Positions 38,584 through 48,742 are shown, counted from the first letter of the stretch. The stretch is DNA of 64,000 nucleotides from Karalla daura (GCA_029224185.1 CM055195.1:26228363-26292362), one strand, 5' to 3'. Translations and numbers: made by a program. The notes: generated from the letters alone by a model not told the origin.

Positions 38584-39621
38584 GAAAACCAAAGAAAAGA
38601 GAGATACAAACGGTATGGTCTGGGAGACATTCAAGCAATTGTGGATAAACTACCACCAGTGACAGAGGGAGGCGGCCCTTGGCTCGCCAAACTTGATAGT
38701 CTAACAGCAGGTAATACACTGGCGCTGGGTGATTGGAGAGCAGTAGTGAGTCAGTGTATGGCAGGAGTAAATGTGAGAGACATAGAAAATGAAGCAGGAA
38801 CTTTGATGATGGCAGATCATGAACCGTTTAGACTGGTTAGTCAGGTCATAGGAGATGAAATGCGAAAGAAATATAGCGTAGGCGTAACGCCTAAAATTAA
38901 ATGGGACGGAGAACAGAGTCCAAGAGAGTTCATTGAAAGAGCCAAAGACAAGTGGATGGTTTTAACAGGATGCCACCCAGGCAAATTTGGGCTGCAGGGA
39001 ATTTGGTTCAGGCAGGCTGTGCTAGAGGGGATTCCCGAGTCAGTGAAAAAGGCCATGCTGTCTAATCCTGAGATGCAGGAGGCTGAGTCACATGTGTGGG
39101 AACGGCATCTGATATATCATTTGCAGCAGGTGTTAGACGAATCTCAAAAAGAAAAAGAGAATATTAAAGATTTACAAAGTCAATTACTCAAACTACAGTT
39201 GGGAGAAGCGCGACAAAAGGTAAATGATAAAAAGGAAAAGGAAAAGGAAAAGAAAGTTAAGGTTATGATGTCAGCATCTAGCGACCCAACTATAAATCCT
39301 CCCTCTCAAGGAGGTGCGATGATAATGTATCAGGGATGGCCTGAAGGCAGGGGTCGGTGGATGGGCCGTGGAGGTTTCAGGGGACGTGGAAGGGGTCCGG
39401 TAGGAGGTTACAGAGAAGGACGATGCTTCTACTGTGAGGAGGAGGGACATTGGTATAGAGACTGCCCATACCAGACGCAACCCAGACGGGGAGGACCGCC
39501 TAGAGGCAGGGGAGGCATGGGAGCACCCCCTAGAGGCGACCCTGGAGCAGTTCAAGGCCCAAACATCCAGATGCCCACACAGAGCTGTGATCCCTGGCAG
39601 GGCTGGCAGCAGCAACAACAG

Positions 39622-39624
39622 TGA
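39622..39624 (+). promoter_or_regulatory. Gag terminator TGA, probable gag-pol readthrough site
   Basis: Gag and pol share frame 1. After TGA the next codons are open directly into the protease. This is the gammaretroviral arrangement, in which suppression of the stop makes Gag-Pol, but with UGA (followed by C) in place of UAG. I could not identify the required downstream pseudoknot by eye. Confidence 0.6.
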
Positions 39625-41982
39625 CACACCCTACAGAAAGACCCGGCTACCTTGGCAACGGCAGATCCGATCCTGGCCATAGAGGTGAACCAACACAGGC
39701 TGCCATTTCTGGTGGATACAGGAGCCACCTGCTCCACCATGAACACTGCGGATATACAGACTTTAACTGCAGCCTTCACCACTGTTATGGGTTTTTCTGG
39801 GGAACTACAGACTCTGCCAATAACTGAACCCCTGTTGACCAGGGTGGGGCACCAAGTTGTGCAACATTCATACATTTATTCTCCTACAGCCCCAGTGAAC
39901 TTATTAGGGAGAGACTTGCTTATTAAATTGGGGGCGACCATCCTGTGTGGACCGGAGGGACTCACAGTCACCCTCCCAGATGGAACTTTGTTGTCATGTT
40001 CTTCTCATTCTACATCGGGACAGTATCTGGTGCAACCATTGGAGGAACAGTGGGCAGAGATCTATTGGGCCAAGTTGAATCCTGAATCCACAGATCGGCA
40101 TGGTATCGTGTCCCTGTTCCTTGACTGGAAACCCTGGATCGTCCAGCTGGGGCCTTACGTTCCTCCACCTGACCCATCTCATGTCACTCTGTGCTATGAT
40201 CGAAATAACACTGAATGGTATCAGGAAAAATTTAGGGAACAATTGGAAGGTAAAACATGGGAGATTAACTGTACATATTTGTATATAGGAAATGAGGGAG
40301 TTGCTGCAGCTGTGCAACTCACAGATGAGCAGACAACCTGGTATCAGATGAGTGAGGAGGCCGTACCACATGTGTCTCTAGCTCTCCACCCACAGCATCA
40401 GGCCAAGGAATTGGGAGGCATGGTTAAACGTGCCTCACTACAGACTGATTGGGAATTCTCAGCATTCCTAGGAGTATGGTATTCACCCTCCACCCAAATT
40501 TACTGTATTGAAGCAAATACACAGGACACCTCTGTATTAGAGGAAATCCAAGTGTCCCGCACACATGGCAGAGAAAGGACTGATCATCCAGATGCAGAAC
40601 AAATGGTGAATACCATGCCACCTCATTTATGGGCAGAAAGCCCCACAGATGTGGGTTTGATAGATTGTGAACCAATCACATTCCAGGTGCAACCAGGTTC
40701 CCCAATTTGGCGATCGCAATATCCTCATAAGCCTCAAGCTGAGGAGGGGATTGCAGACACTATTGCAGGTTTGTGGGAGAGTGGGGTCTTAGAAGACTCA
40801 CACTCAAATTGGAACACGCCCATATTACCTGTTGAAAAGAAGGGAACCGGCAAGTACAGAATGGCTCATGATTTAAGAGCAATCAATTCCATTCTGATAA
40901 CGCCCACAGTGCCGGTGCCTAATCCTTATGTGGCTCTTACCCATCTTGAACCTAAACATTCATGGTTCACATGTATTGATTTGGCCAATGCTTTTTTCTG
41001 CCTTCCACTTGCTGAGAATTGTAGAGACATTTTTTCATTTACTTACCGAGGCAAACAGCTTAGGTACACAAGATTACCTCAGGGGTTCGCCCTATCACCA
41101 GGAATATTCAATCAGGAGTTGAAATCAGTTTTGGAATCCTGTACTCTGCCAGATGATGTGGTATTAATTCAATATGTAGATGACCTACTGCTGGCAGCTC
41201 CAACTGCAGCAGTATGCTTGGAAGCCACCAGGCGAGTGCTTCTGCATTTGGCCAACAGTGGTTTCAAAGTTAGCAGGTCGAAGTTACAGCTTGCGCGTAA
41301 ACAAGTGTCGTTTCTGGGAAGACTGATATCACAAAAGGGGGCAGGACTCTCTCCAGCTCATCGCTCCTCCATCCTCCATCACCCTAAACCAGTGAAGGTG
41401 AAAGATATGCTGTCATTCTTAGGTCTCACAGGATATAGTAGAAACTATATCCCAAATTACACAGGGCTAACTCAATCTTTGCGCGCCATGGTTAAAGATG
41501 AAGGCATGCGCAATCTCACCGCTTCGTTGCAGTGGAACACTGAAGCGGAGGCTGATTTTATACATCTTAAACAGGAACTAGCAACCGCGGCTGACTTGGC
41601 AGTACCAGACTACACAGAACCATTCTTTTTGGATGTTTCTGGAACAGAGTTGGTGGTAAATGGGGTGCTGTTCCAGAAAAAAGGGGGAGGTAGACAGGTG
41701 CTGATGTATGTCAGCGTAATGCTAGACAATATAGAGAAGCGACAACCACGATGCACACAACATGCGGCAGGACTAGCAAAAATCATACAGAAAACAGCAC
41801 ATCTGGTGATGGGTCATAGCCTACATGTTTTAACAATACACAGCGTAGTGGCGTACGTACACTCACAGGCATTCACGCTGACACCTCTCAGACAACAGAG
41901 ACTCAGCAAAATTTTAAATGCACCACACATTGTCTACACACATGAGGGAATCAATAGGGCAGATAAGATGAGGAAAGGATGA
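39625..41982 (+). pseudogene. pol: ERV pro-pol: protease, extra 2H-like region, reverse transcriptase, connection
   Basis: Polyprotein processed to protease and reverse transcriptase. There is no ATG start; it is open from the codon after the gag TGA. Protease: DTGA at 39715-39726 and the LLGRD motif near 39901-39915. An unusual region (about 40080-40620) follows with HVTL (40180-40191) and HVSL (40369-40380). RT: LPQGF near 41080 and the catalytic YVDD at 41173-41184. The connection domain then runs to about 41940, where the frame ends with TGA at 41980-41982. RNase H and the first two catalytic Asp of integrase are missing through a deletion whose junction lies at about 41940-41972; downstream coding continues in another frame. 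By the length of complete pols, more than 1 kb has been lost. Confidence 0.88.
40080..40620 (+). other. 2H phosphoesterase-like region in pol
   Basis: Seen directly: two H-x-[T/S]-L motifs, SHVTLCYD and PHVSLALH, with His 63 residues apart and a predicted helix (WYQEKFREQLEG) and strands (WEINCTYLYIG, GVAAAVQL) between. The family signature of 2H phosphoesterases (LigT, AKAP7-like and viral 2',5'-phosphodiesterases) is two HhTh/HhSh motifs, usually about 75-90 residues apart, with the second often in a PHhTL context. The identification is inference: spacing is short and no search was possible. A standard Pol has nothing between protease and RT of this size. Confidence 0.45.
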
Positions 41983-42542
41983 ATCAAAATGTGAAGGGTA
42001 AATTAGCAAAGATTTGCTCTCAGACAGGACAGAACTGGGTGGATGCTTTGCCTCTTGCTCTTATGATCATAAGAGCTTCAGTGAACAGGAGCACAGGGTT
42101 CACTCCACATGAACTACAGACAGGAAGAACCATGCCAGGCCCTCAGGGCAAAGTAGCAGGTGTAGATGAGGTGGGAGCATTTAGGAGTCATCGACAGTAT
42201 TTTCGTGAACTGCAAAATATGCTCTCAGTCTTTTCTAAACAGGTGACCTGTCAACTAGGAGAGAGCTTTGAGCACACGGTCCCAGAAGCAGGCTGGGTGC
42301 TGCTCAAAGTGATAAAGAGGAAGTGGTCTGAACCTCGCTGGACTGGTCCATACCAGGTGGTCGAACGGACATCCCACGCAGTTCGGCTGAAAGGGAAAGG
42401 AGAGACCTGGTACCACTGGAGCCAGTGTGCAGAGGCGCCGGAACCACGACGAAGCACTAGATTGATTCGGAAGAGATCACAAGAGTTGTGCCCAGAGCCG
42501 GCTGGCTCTGAGATAGTTACTCCCGTCATCGGGGCAGAATAA
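41973..42542 (+). pseudogene. pol: ERV integrase C-terminal remnant
   Basis: Frame 0, from the ERMN motif, whose Glu (41973-41975) matches the third residue of the D,D-35-E triad, to TAA at 42540-42542. It contains the end of the catalytic core (WVDALPLALMIIRASVNRST) and the SH3-like C-terminal domain (RWTGPYQVVERTSHAVRL...WYHWSQC) typical of gamma-type integrases. The HHCC zinc domain and both catalytic Asp are deleted, so it cannot integrate DNA. The ATG at 41979 is an internal Met, not a true start. Confidence 0.85.
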
Positions 42543-42814
42543 TCCCCTGGGGGTGACCAACGGAGAGCGGGGCAGTCTACCCTAAACTCTGAAGAAAGAA
42601 GTTGCAAGTGCACCAGTGACTACGTGGACGTCTCCAATCAAGAAGGGTGTGATTAACAGTTATTGGGAAATACATTTATTATTATTACTTATTGTTGTTA
42701 CTACGACTGAACTAGTGGTAAAAGATTTCTTTTAAACTGTTCGTTAGTACTGTAAGAGTTTACAATTAAGTTTACAAGCTACTAACACAGGGTGAACATA
42801 CATCAGAGTAGTGT
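42543..42814 (+). other. ERV pol-env interval, part 1
   Basis: 272 bp between the pol stop and the LINE insertion. No ORF or motif is recognised. With 46038-46130 it forms the original spacer before env and may hold the env splice acceptor. Confidence 0.55.
42809..42814. repeat. Possible LINE target-site duplication TAGTGT, left copy
   Basis: TAGTGT precedes the LINE-derived sequence and recurs at 46032-46037 after the 3' tail. Six bases is short, so the call is tentative. Confidence 0.4.
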
Positions 42815-42833
42815 GTTGTGTCTTTTGTGGAGT

Positions 42834-45209
42834 ATTGGCTTCTGCCAGCATGTGCATGAACCCACGCACTGCTTCAACCACACCCTGGACCTTGTTCTAT
42901 CTTATGGTGTTGAAATTAAACACCTGACCGTTTCACCCCCTAATCCACTTATTTCCGACCATTCTTGAATTACTTTCAACTTCCTTCTAGCCGGTTGTGT
43001 GCGAAAGAAGAGCAGTATATATACACGGCACTTAACCGACAGTGTCTTATCTAACTTTAAAGAAGCTATCCCCCTGTCTCTTGGAACTGCATCCCCCCCT
43101 CTCTGTTATGAAAGCTTGAGTCCCTCCCTCATCGATCACCTCACTGATAGCTTTGTTACCTCCCTTCGCAAGACTCTCGACTCGGCTGCACCCCTAACAA
43201 AAAAGACTATCTCTAGACCACGATCCGCCCCCTGGTTTACTCCAGAAACTCGCCACCTAAAGCAGCTAGCACGTAAGTTAGAGAGGAAATGGCGTTCCAC
43301 CAAAAACACTAGTATTTTTCTTACCTGGAAAGATAGTCTGAAGACTTACAGGCTGGCTCTGTGTAATGCCAGAGCGAGATACTACTCCTCTCTAATTGAG
43401 GAAAATAAGCATAACCCTAGGTTTCTGTTCAGCACTGTAGCCAGGCTGACTCGGAGTCATAACTCCACTGAGCAGTGTGTCCCTACCCATCTCAGCAGTG
43501 GTGAATTTATGGACTACTTTAACAACAAAATTACAAATATTAGACAAACAATTACGACCCACTCAGCATGCATGGCAACTAACCAACCCCCTGTTGCAGC
43601 CTTTCAGATCACAGATGTGGATATAACCAGGTCACTATCTTCATTTGACCCCATTGACCTGCATCAGCTGACCACTATCATCTCCTCTTCTAAATCTTCG
43701 ACCTGCCTCCTTGACCCGATTCCGACCAAGTTGTTAAAGGAAGTGCTGCCTTTAATCGCCACCTCCTTACTTGACCTCATCAACCTGTCCATAACAACAG
43801 GTTACGTTCCTCTTACGTTCAAAGTCGGAATAATCAAACCCCTCCTCAAGAAACCGTCCCTTGATCCAGGAACTTTAGCAAATTACAGACCGATCTCTAA
43901 CCTCATCTTCATCTCAAAAATCATTGAGAAGATCATTGCCAACCAGCTTTGTGAACACCTCAATAACAATAGTTTATTTGAATCCTTCCAGTCTGGTTTT
44001 AGAATAAATCATAGCACTGAGACTGCACTGGTTAAAGTCACTAATGACCTCTTCATGGCGTCTGACCAGGGTCTCATTTCAGTGCTTGTCTTGTTAGATC
44101 TCAGTGCTGCTTTTGATACGGTCGACCACCAGATCTTACTAAGGAGACTGGAATATCAACTCGGAATTAGAGGCACTGCTTTAGACTGGTTCCGGTCCTA
44201 TCTTTCAGACCGATATCAGTTTGTTTGTGTTAACGATAACCAATCGCCACGTACTAAAGTCAGCCACGGGGTTCCGCAAGGATCTGTGCTTGGTCCAGTT
44301 CTTTTCTCTGTATATATGCTCCCTCTAGGTGATATCATCAGGAGTCACTCTATAGATTTCCACTGTTATGCTGACGACACTCAATTATATCTATCTATCA
44401 AGCCGGGCGAGCTCAACCGTCTACAGCAGCTTCAGTCCTGCCTTGATGATGTGAAGGCCTGGATGACTAATAATTTCCTCCTTCTGAACTCTGAAAAAAC
44501 AGAGTTGCTGCTCATAGGTCCTAAACACCTACGCGATTCAATATCTGATGCCATAGCATTGCAAGGTAGTTTTGCGACTTCTTCTGCCACCACTGTTAAG
44601 AACCTAGGTGTTAGTTTTGATCCAGACCTGTCTTTTAGCTCCCACATAAAATCGATCTCACGGACTGCCTACTTCCACCTCCGCAATATTTCAAAAATAA
44701 GACACCTCCTCCCTCTCCATTCAGCAGAACAGCTGGTCCATGCCTTTGTTACCTCCAGGCTGGACTACTGCAACTCTCTACTGGCTGGAAGCTCCAATAG
44801 GTCGCTGAGAACTCTGCAGCTCATTCAGAACGCGGCAGCTCGTGTCCTGACTAAAACTAGAAAGAGAGATCACATCTCTCCTGTTCTGGCCTCATTACAC
44901 TGGCTTCCTGTACCTTTCAGGATCCAGTTCAAAATCCTCCTCCTTGTCTATAAAGGTCTTCATGGTCTGGCACCCTCTTACATCTCAGACCTGATAAAAC
45001 CCTATTGCCCCACTAGGAGACTTCGTTCTCTGAATGCAGGCCTACTTGTGGTTCCAAGAGTCTCTAAGTCTAGATGGGGAGCCAGAGCCTTCAGCTACCA
45101 AGGCCCTCTGTTATGGAACCATCTACCAGTTTCAGTCCGGGAGGCAGACACCCTCTCTACCTTTAAGAGTAGGTTAAAAACCCTCCTTTTTGACAGAGCC
45201 TACAGATAA
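42834..45209 (+). pseudogene. L2 LINE ORF2 fragment: endonuclease end and reverse transcriptase
   Basis: Encodes the retrotransposition enzyme. The first about 45 codons (42834-42969) are the tail of the AP endonuclease, ending at the SDH motif, followed by an in-frame TGA in cattcttgaatt (42969-42971). The frame then stays open to TAA at 45207-45209. RT motifs: LLKKPSLDPGTLANYRPIS, SGFRINHSTETALV, LLDLSAAFDTVDH (catalytic Asp), HGVPQGSVLGPVLF and CYADDTQLYLS (the catalytic F/YADD box). The C-terminal segment with HAFVTSRLDYCNSLLAG and LHWLPVPFRIQFKIL is characteristic of fish L2 elements. The 736-residue open part is complete from the linker onward, but without a full endonuclease it is inactive. 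Confidence 0.88.
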
Positions 45210-45404
45210 ATCCAAGATAAGCTGCTATAGGTTGAGTCTGCTGGGGGTCCCCGGCACATTGAGCTCTATCTTCTCTGCCTTCTCTGTGGGTGTGAATCAG
45301 GTTCACGTTCCCTCTAGCTTCTCTCTTTCCTCTTGGCCTCTCCCCGTCTGTTTTCCATCTCCTCCTCTTCCTCCCTCTCCTGCCCCTCTCCTTTATCCTT
45401 CAAT

Positions 45405-45625
45405 TTATTTTTATTTTTATTTTTATTTTCATTTTATTTTTATTTTCATTTTTATTTTTTGTTTATATATATATATATATATATATATATTTCTTTTTTT
45501 TTTAATTAATTAATTAATTAATTAATTTATTCTTATTTTAATTTTATTAATATTTCATTTTTTAATTCTTAATTTTCTGTTTATTCTTATTTTACTTTTT
45601 CATTTTTCATTTTATTTTTATTATT
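45405..45625 (+). repeat. AT-rich simple repeats in the LINE 3' UTR
   Basis: Runs of TTTTTA/TTTTCA, then a TA microsatellite (about 45463-45490), a TTAA run (about 45501-45526) and further T-rich repeats. Such stretches expand readily and blur LINE family comparison. Confidence 0.85.
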
Positions 45626-46031
45626 TTTCTTCTCCCTCCCGACTTCCATCAACACTGAGCTGGATCCAGGACCACCTCTACCCGGCTCATCTCACTGCGG
45701 TTCCTCCTGCCTGCTGCTACTATGGACTGATTCAATTCAATTCATTGATTTATATCCTGAACTGTTAGCCATCAATAATGTTTTGTTTGTGCCCGCCTGT
45801 CCGTCCTGGGTGAGGATCCCCTCCTCTGTCTCTCACCCTGAGGTTTCTCCCCTTTTTTCCCTCTCAGGGTTTTTCTTGGGAGTTGTTCCTCAGCCTTTGC
45901 GAGGGTCTAAGGACAGGGGTTTTTTTTCACTATGTACACATTGTTGCTCTGCTTGTAAAGTGCTTTGAGATAACAGCTGTTATGATATGGCACTTAAAAC
46001 AAATAAAAGTTGAAGTTGAAGTTGAAGTTAT

Positions 46032-46037
46032 TAGTGT
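46032..46037. repeat. Possible LINE target-site duplication TAGTGT, right copy
   Basis: Follows the (GTTGAA)n tail and a short AT overlap; pairs with 42809-42814. Confidence 0.4.
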
Positions 46038-46130
46038 ACACCTGATTTAGAAGGCAGTGAGGTATTAATCATTAGGATTATAAGATTATTGATTTTTAAA
46101 TATTGTAAATTAATAATCTAACAAAAGAGG

Positions 46131-48113
46131 ATGACATCCATATACTTGGGTTACAGATCTTGGCGTGCATTGGCAAGTATGGCAAGCATAGCGGTAATAG
46201 TTGGTTGTGTGATATTGGTAACCATGGACGGAATCTCGTTTCCAACGTCGCGACCTGGACGTGAGACAAAGTTAGGAATCGATAGCTGCATGCGCACATA
46301 CGGCGGCCTTGAATTGGAATACGTGCGGGGTTCTTCTACTACGTTTCAATTTGATTTGTGCTCAGTTTTGGACAGAAGTGATTATCAGGAACCTTGCCGC
46401 CGTCTTAGGCTTATAGATTCGTATTTATGCGATAATCAGCAGATCACACAGGACTGTGTACTAAAAGGTAGTGCAGCATTCTCCTGGTGTCCCACCTGGA
46501 ATAACGTTAGAGCGTATGCAGGGAGACAACGCAGTGATTGGTCTCCTTCTCGCCAGTGGCCTAACATTGCGCTCGCTCAAACCTGGAGCAACGGCAAGTG
46601 GATTATTGATTTATCATTGAAAGAAAAGCAACAATCAATTCATTTTTACCAGACGGTACTCCCTCCAATTCATTCTATTTGGTGTTAGGGGTAGGCCAAC
46701 GTTTTGGATTAATTAAGATCAACATGATCAGTATAGAGCCCACATATTCTCCGACTTTGGAACAAGCTCCCAGTTCAGTTTTAAAGTTTGATTATAACAA
46801 ACCTCAAGATGTACTTGCAATGGTTACCGGATATGCAGAAGATAACTTGTGGTTAAGATGGATGGAGCAAAGTGCAAAGGAACAGATGAAAGGTGACTGT
46901 GTGGCCTGTGCTTCGGCGCGGCCACGTTTGGTAACTGTACCAGCACCATTGTTCCCCAATGATACCTGGGGATATAATTGTATGATACAATTGACTCGAG
47001 AGCCTTCCCCTCTTGGCTGTGAGACTTTGAATGCTCTATATCCGGTTATTGATGCTCGTACTCAATCAGGTGCTTTCACCCCTCAAAAGGGGGATGAACC
47101 GTTTGGACAATATGTCTGTTTTAACTACACCGTACAGAATGCCAAGTGGGTGTTAGGTGAGATACCAACTGATTGGTGCAATGTCACAGAGAAAGGTGGA
47201 TCGACCGGGCGACAGGCGCGAAGTGGATTGTATTATTATTGTGGCGGACAGAAATTGTTGATTCACATCCCTGCCGATTCTCAGGGGTTGTGTGCTATGG
47301 TTAGGTTGGTCTCTCCGTTGTTAATGATAGGAAATCGAAGAGAATTTCCGCATGTTGATTTTAATTGGTTTACCCCGCTGCGTCACGACCATAGACGCAG
47401 GCGTTTTAGTTCATTGGGAGATCATTTTGATTTGACACATAACTCTCCGACCTACATTGATTCTATCGGTGTTCCTCGGGGAGTTCCCGAATCACTTTAA
47501 ATTAGTTAATCAGATTGCTTCAGGTTTTGAGAATATACCGGTTATTGCTGCAATCTTCCCTATCACGCCTGACAAGAATGTCGATCGGATCAATTATGTC
47601 CATTACAATGTTTTGCGCCTTTCTAATTTGACCCGTGATGCCGTAGGTCTAGCTGAACAACTTGCTCCAACTTCGTTGATGGCTGTCCAGAACCGTATGG
47701 CTTTGGACATGGTATTGGCTGAGAAAGGGGGTGTATGTGCCATGTTTGGGGATATGTGTTGTACTTTTATTCCGAACAACACCGCCCCGGATGGTAAAGT
47801 GGCTAGAGCTTTAGAGGGACTGCGATCTCTTTCTAAGACGATGCATGAACAATCTGGCATAGATAACCCCTTTGAAGACTGGATGTCATTCATTTTTGGG
47901 AAATGGAAACATTTTGCTATGTCGATAATGCTTAGTGCTGCTACATTTATTGGCCTGCTGGTTACCCGTGGTTGTTGCTGTGTACCCTGTATTAGATCTT
48001 TATGCTCTAGACTCATCGTTGCTACGATTGAAGGGAAGGACAGACGTCCTCCGCCATATCAGATGGCTTTGTTAACTGCTCCTCATCCACCTGAGGAGTA
48101 TGACACTGTTTAG
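46131..48113 (+). pseudogene. env: ERV env, two frameshifts
   Basis: Envelope glycoprotein precursor (SU plus TM). ATG at 46131 is followed within about 20 residues by a hydrophobic segment (ALASMASIAVIVGCVILV), a signal peptide or anchor. The frame shifts near 46660-46680 (frame 0 to 2, where frame 0 stops at TAG 46686-46688) and back to frame 0 near 47457-47500. A furin-type RRRR lies at 47393-47404. TM carries CX6CC (CAMFGDMCC, 47736-47762), which marks gamma-type Env with disulfide-linked SU and TM. A membrane span (about 47908-47970) follows with a Cys-rich RGCCCVPC, then a tail with PPPY and TAG at 48111-48113. Apart from the two shifts the coding is intact over about 1.98 kb. The gene is not functional as it stands. 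Confidence 0.85.
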
Positions 48114-48155
48114 GAGTGGGTAATTAATCATTATAGGTGATCTCTTAAAAGAGAT

Positions 48156-48168
48156 CAAAAGGGGGAAT
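48156..48168 (+). promoter_or_regulatory. ERV polypurine tract
   Basis: AAAAGGGGGAA followed by T, directly before the 3' LTR (TGTGAG at 48169). It primes plus-strand DNA synthesis in retroviruses. Confidence 0.85.
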
Positions 48169-48738
48169 TGTGAGATTTACATATACTTGATTATTAACCA
48201 GGGTTCTCATGGGAAGAAACTCAACTTTAACCTAAAGAGGGAGGAAGAAGTCTCCCCGTAAAGAGGGTTTCGTGACTTAAACAATGGACATATAGCTATA
48301 AACTTAAGGTCATCAAGAGGACAAAGTTAGAAATTGACCAGAAAAGATACGATCAAACAGGGTGACAGCCCACCAGAAAATAAAACCAGTGAGGCGACAG
48401 GATGCAAGGCCAATTCCAGTATACATTTACTGGCCTAGACCTTAAAGTAACCAGCTGAACCAAGCAGGCTAAATTCCTGAGCCAAAAAAGGACACATAAC
48501 ACATGAGAATGATTATAGGACTCTATGTAAATTAGAAACTTTATGTTAAGTAGTTATAGGGAGGAGCTAACATCTACTTTTGTATAAAGTAAGATGCCGT
48601 CCATGGTTAAAACAGATTGCATTTGGTAGACAGAGCTCTCTCTCTCTCTTTGTCTCTGAAGATCACCTATCCACTCATCCGACGTCTGACCCTTCTTCTG
48701 GATCGAACAACCCGGGTAGGTCAGGTTGGACCTCAACA
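48169..48738 (+). repeat. ERV 3' LTR, lacking the poly(A) signal
   Basis: 570 bp, TGTGAG to CTCAACA. Compared with the 5' LTR it has six substitutions and lacks 27 bp (between tctctgaa and gatcacc), which removes the AATAAA. The TATA box is kept. Confidence 0.95.
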
Positions 48739-48742
48739 GTAG
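48739..48742. repeat. ERV target-site duplication GTAG, right copy
   Basis: GTAG after CTCAACA; the satellite resumes with gaacattgg in exact phase (next landmark at 49166). Confidence 0.9.

Larger units (their letters stand above)
38182..39624 (+). pseudogene. gag: ERV gag, interrupted by one in-frame stop
   Basis: Encodes the structural polyprotein of the virus core. The first ATG in the open frame is 38182, since a stop at 38152 excludes an upstream start. The frame runs to TGA at 39622-39624 (480 codons) and is broken only by TGA at 38581-38583, possibly a decayed CGA. The N-terminal 130 residues are highly charged and rich in K and E, likely coiled coil. A capsid-like region follows from about 38640. 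Then come a GR-rich stretch (about 39331-39420) and one zinc knuckle, CFYCEEEGHWYRDC (39424-39465), with CX2CX4HX4C spacing. No MG start for N-myristoylation is present. The final TGA is in frame with pol. Confidence 0.85.
42815..46031 (+). mobile_element. 5'-truncated L2-clade LINE nested in the ERV
   Basis: About 3.2 kb in the same orientation as the virus. It begins inside the endonuclease domain, so it is 5'-truncated as usual for target-primed reverse transcription. It continues through RT and the C-terminal region and has a 3' UTR with AT-rich simple repeats (about 45405-45620). It ends in AATAAA (46002-46007) and a short (GTTGAA)n tail (46009-46028). A tandem-repeat tail in place of poly(A) is typical of the L2/CR1 group. 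Confidence 0.85.
36555..48738 (+). mobile_element. Endogenous retrovirus, gamma-type, defective
   Basis: A 12,184-bp provirus. In order it has the 5' LTR, tRNA-Pro primer site, about 1-kb leader, gag, pro-pol in the same frame after a TGA, env, polypurine tract and 3' LTR. Removing the nested LINE leaves about 8.96 kb. The tRNA-Pro primer, gag-pol readthrough layout, 4-bp duplication and CX6CC Env place it with class I (gamma/epsilon-like) fish retroviruses. LTRs differ at 6 of about 570 aligned positions plus a 27-bp indel, suggesting a fairly recent insertion. It cannot make infectious virus: gag has an internal stop, pol lacks RNase H and most of integrase, env has two frameshifts, and the 3' LTR lacks its AATAAA. 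Confidence 0.92.

Noticed and set aside
38217..38630. 137-codon minus-strand frame opposite gag
   Set aside because: A shadow of the K/E-rich gag N-terminus, giving a Ser/Phe/Leu-rich complement.
46131..48113. Env as a domesticated host gene
   Set aside because: Two frameshifts separate it into three pieces, so no full-length product is predicted.
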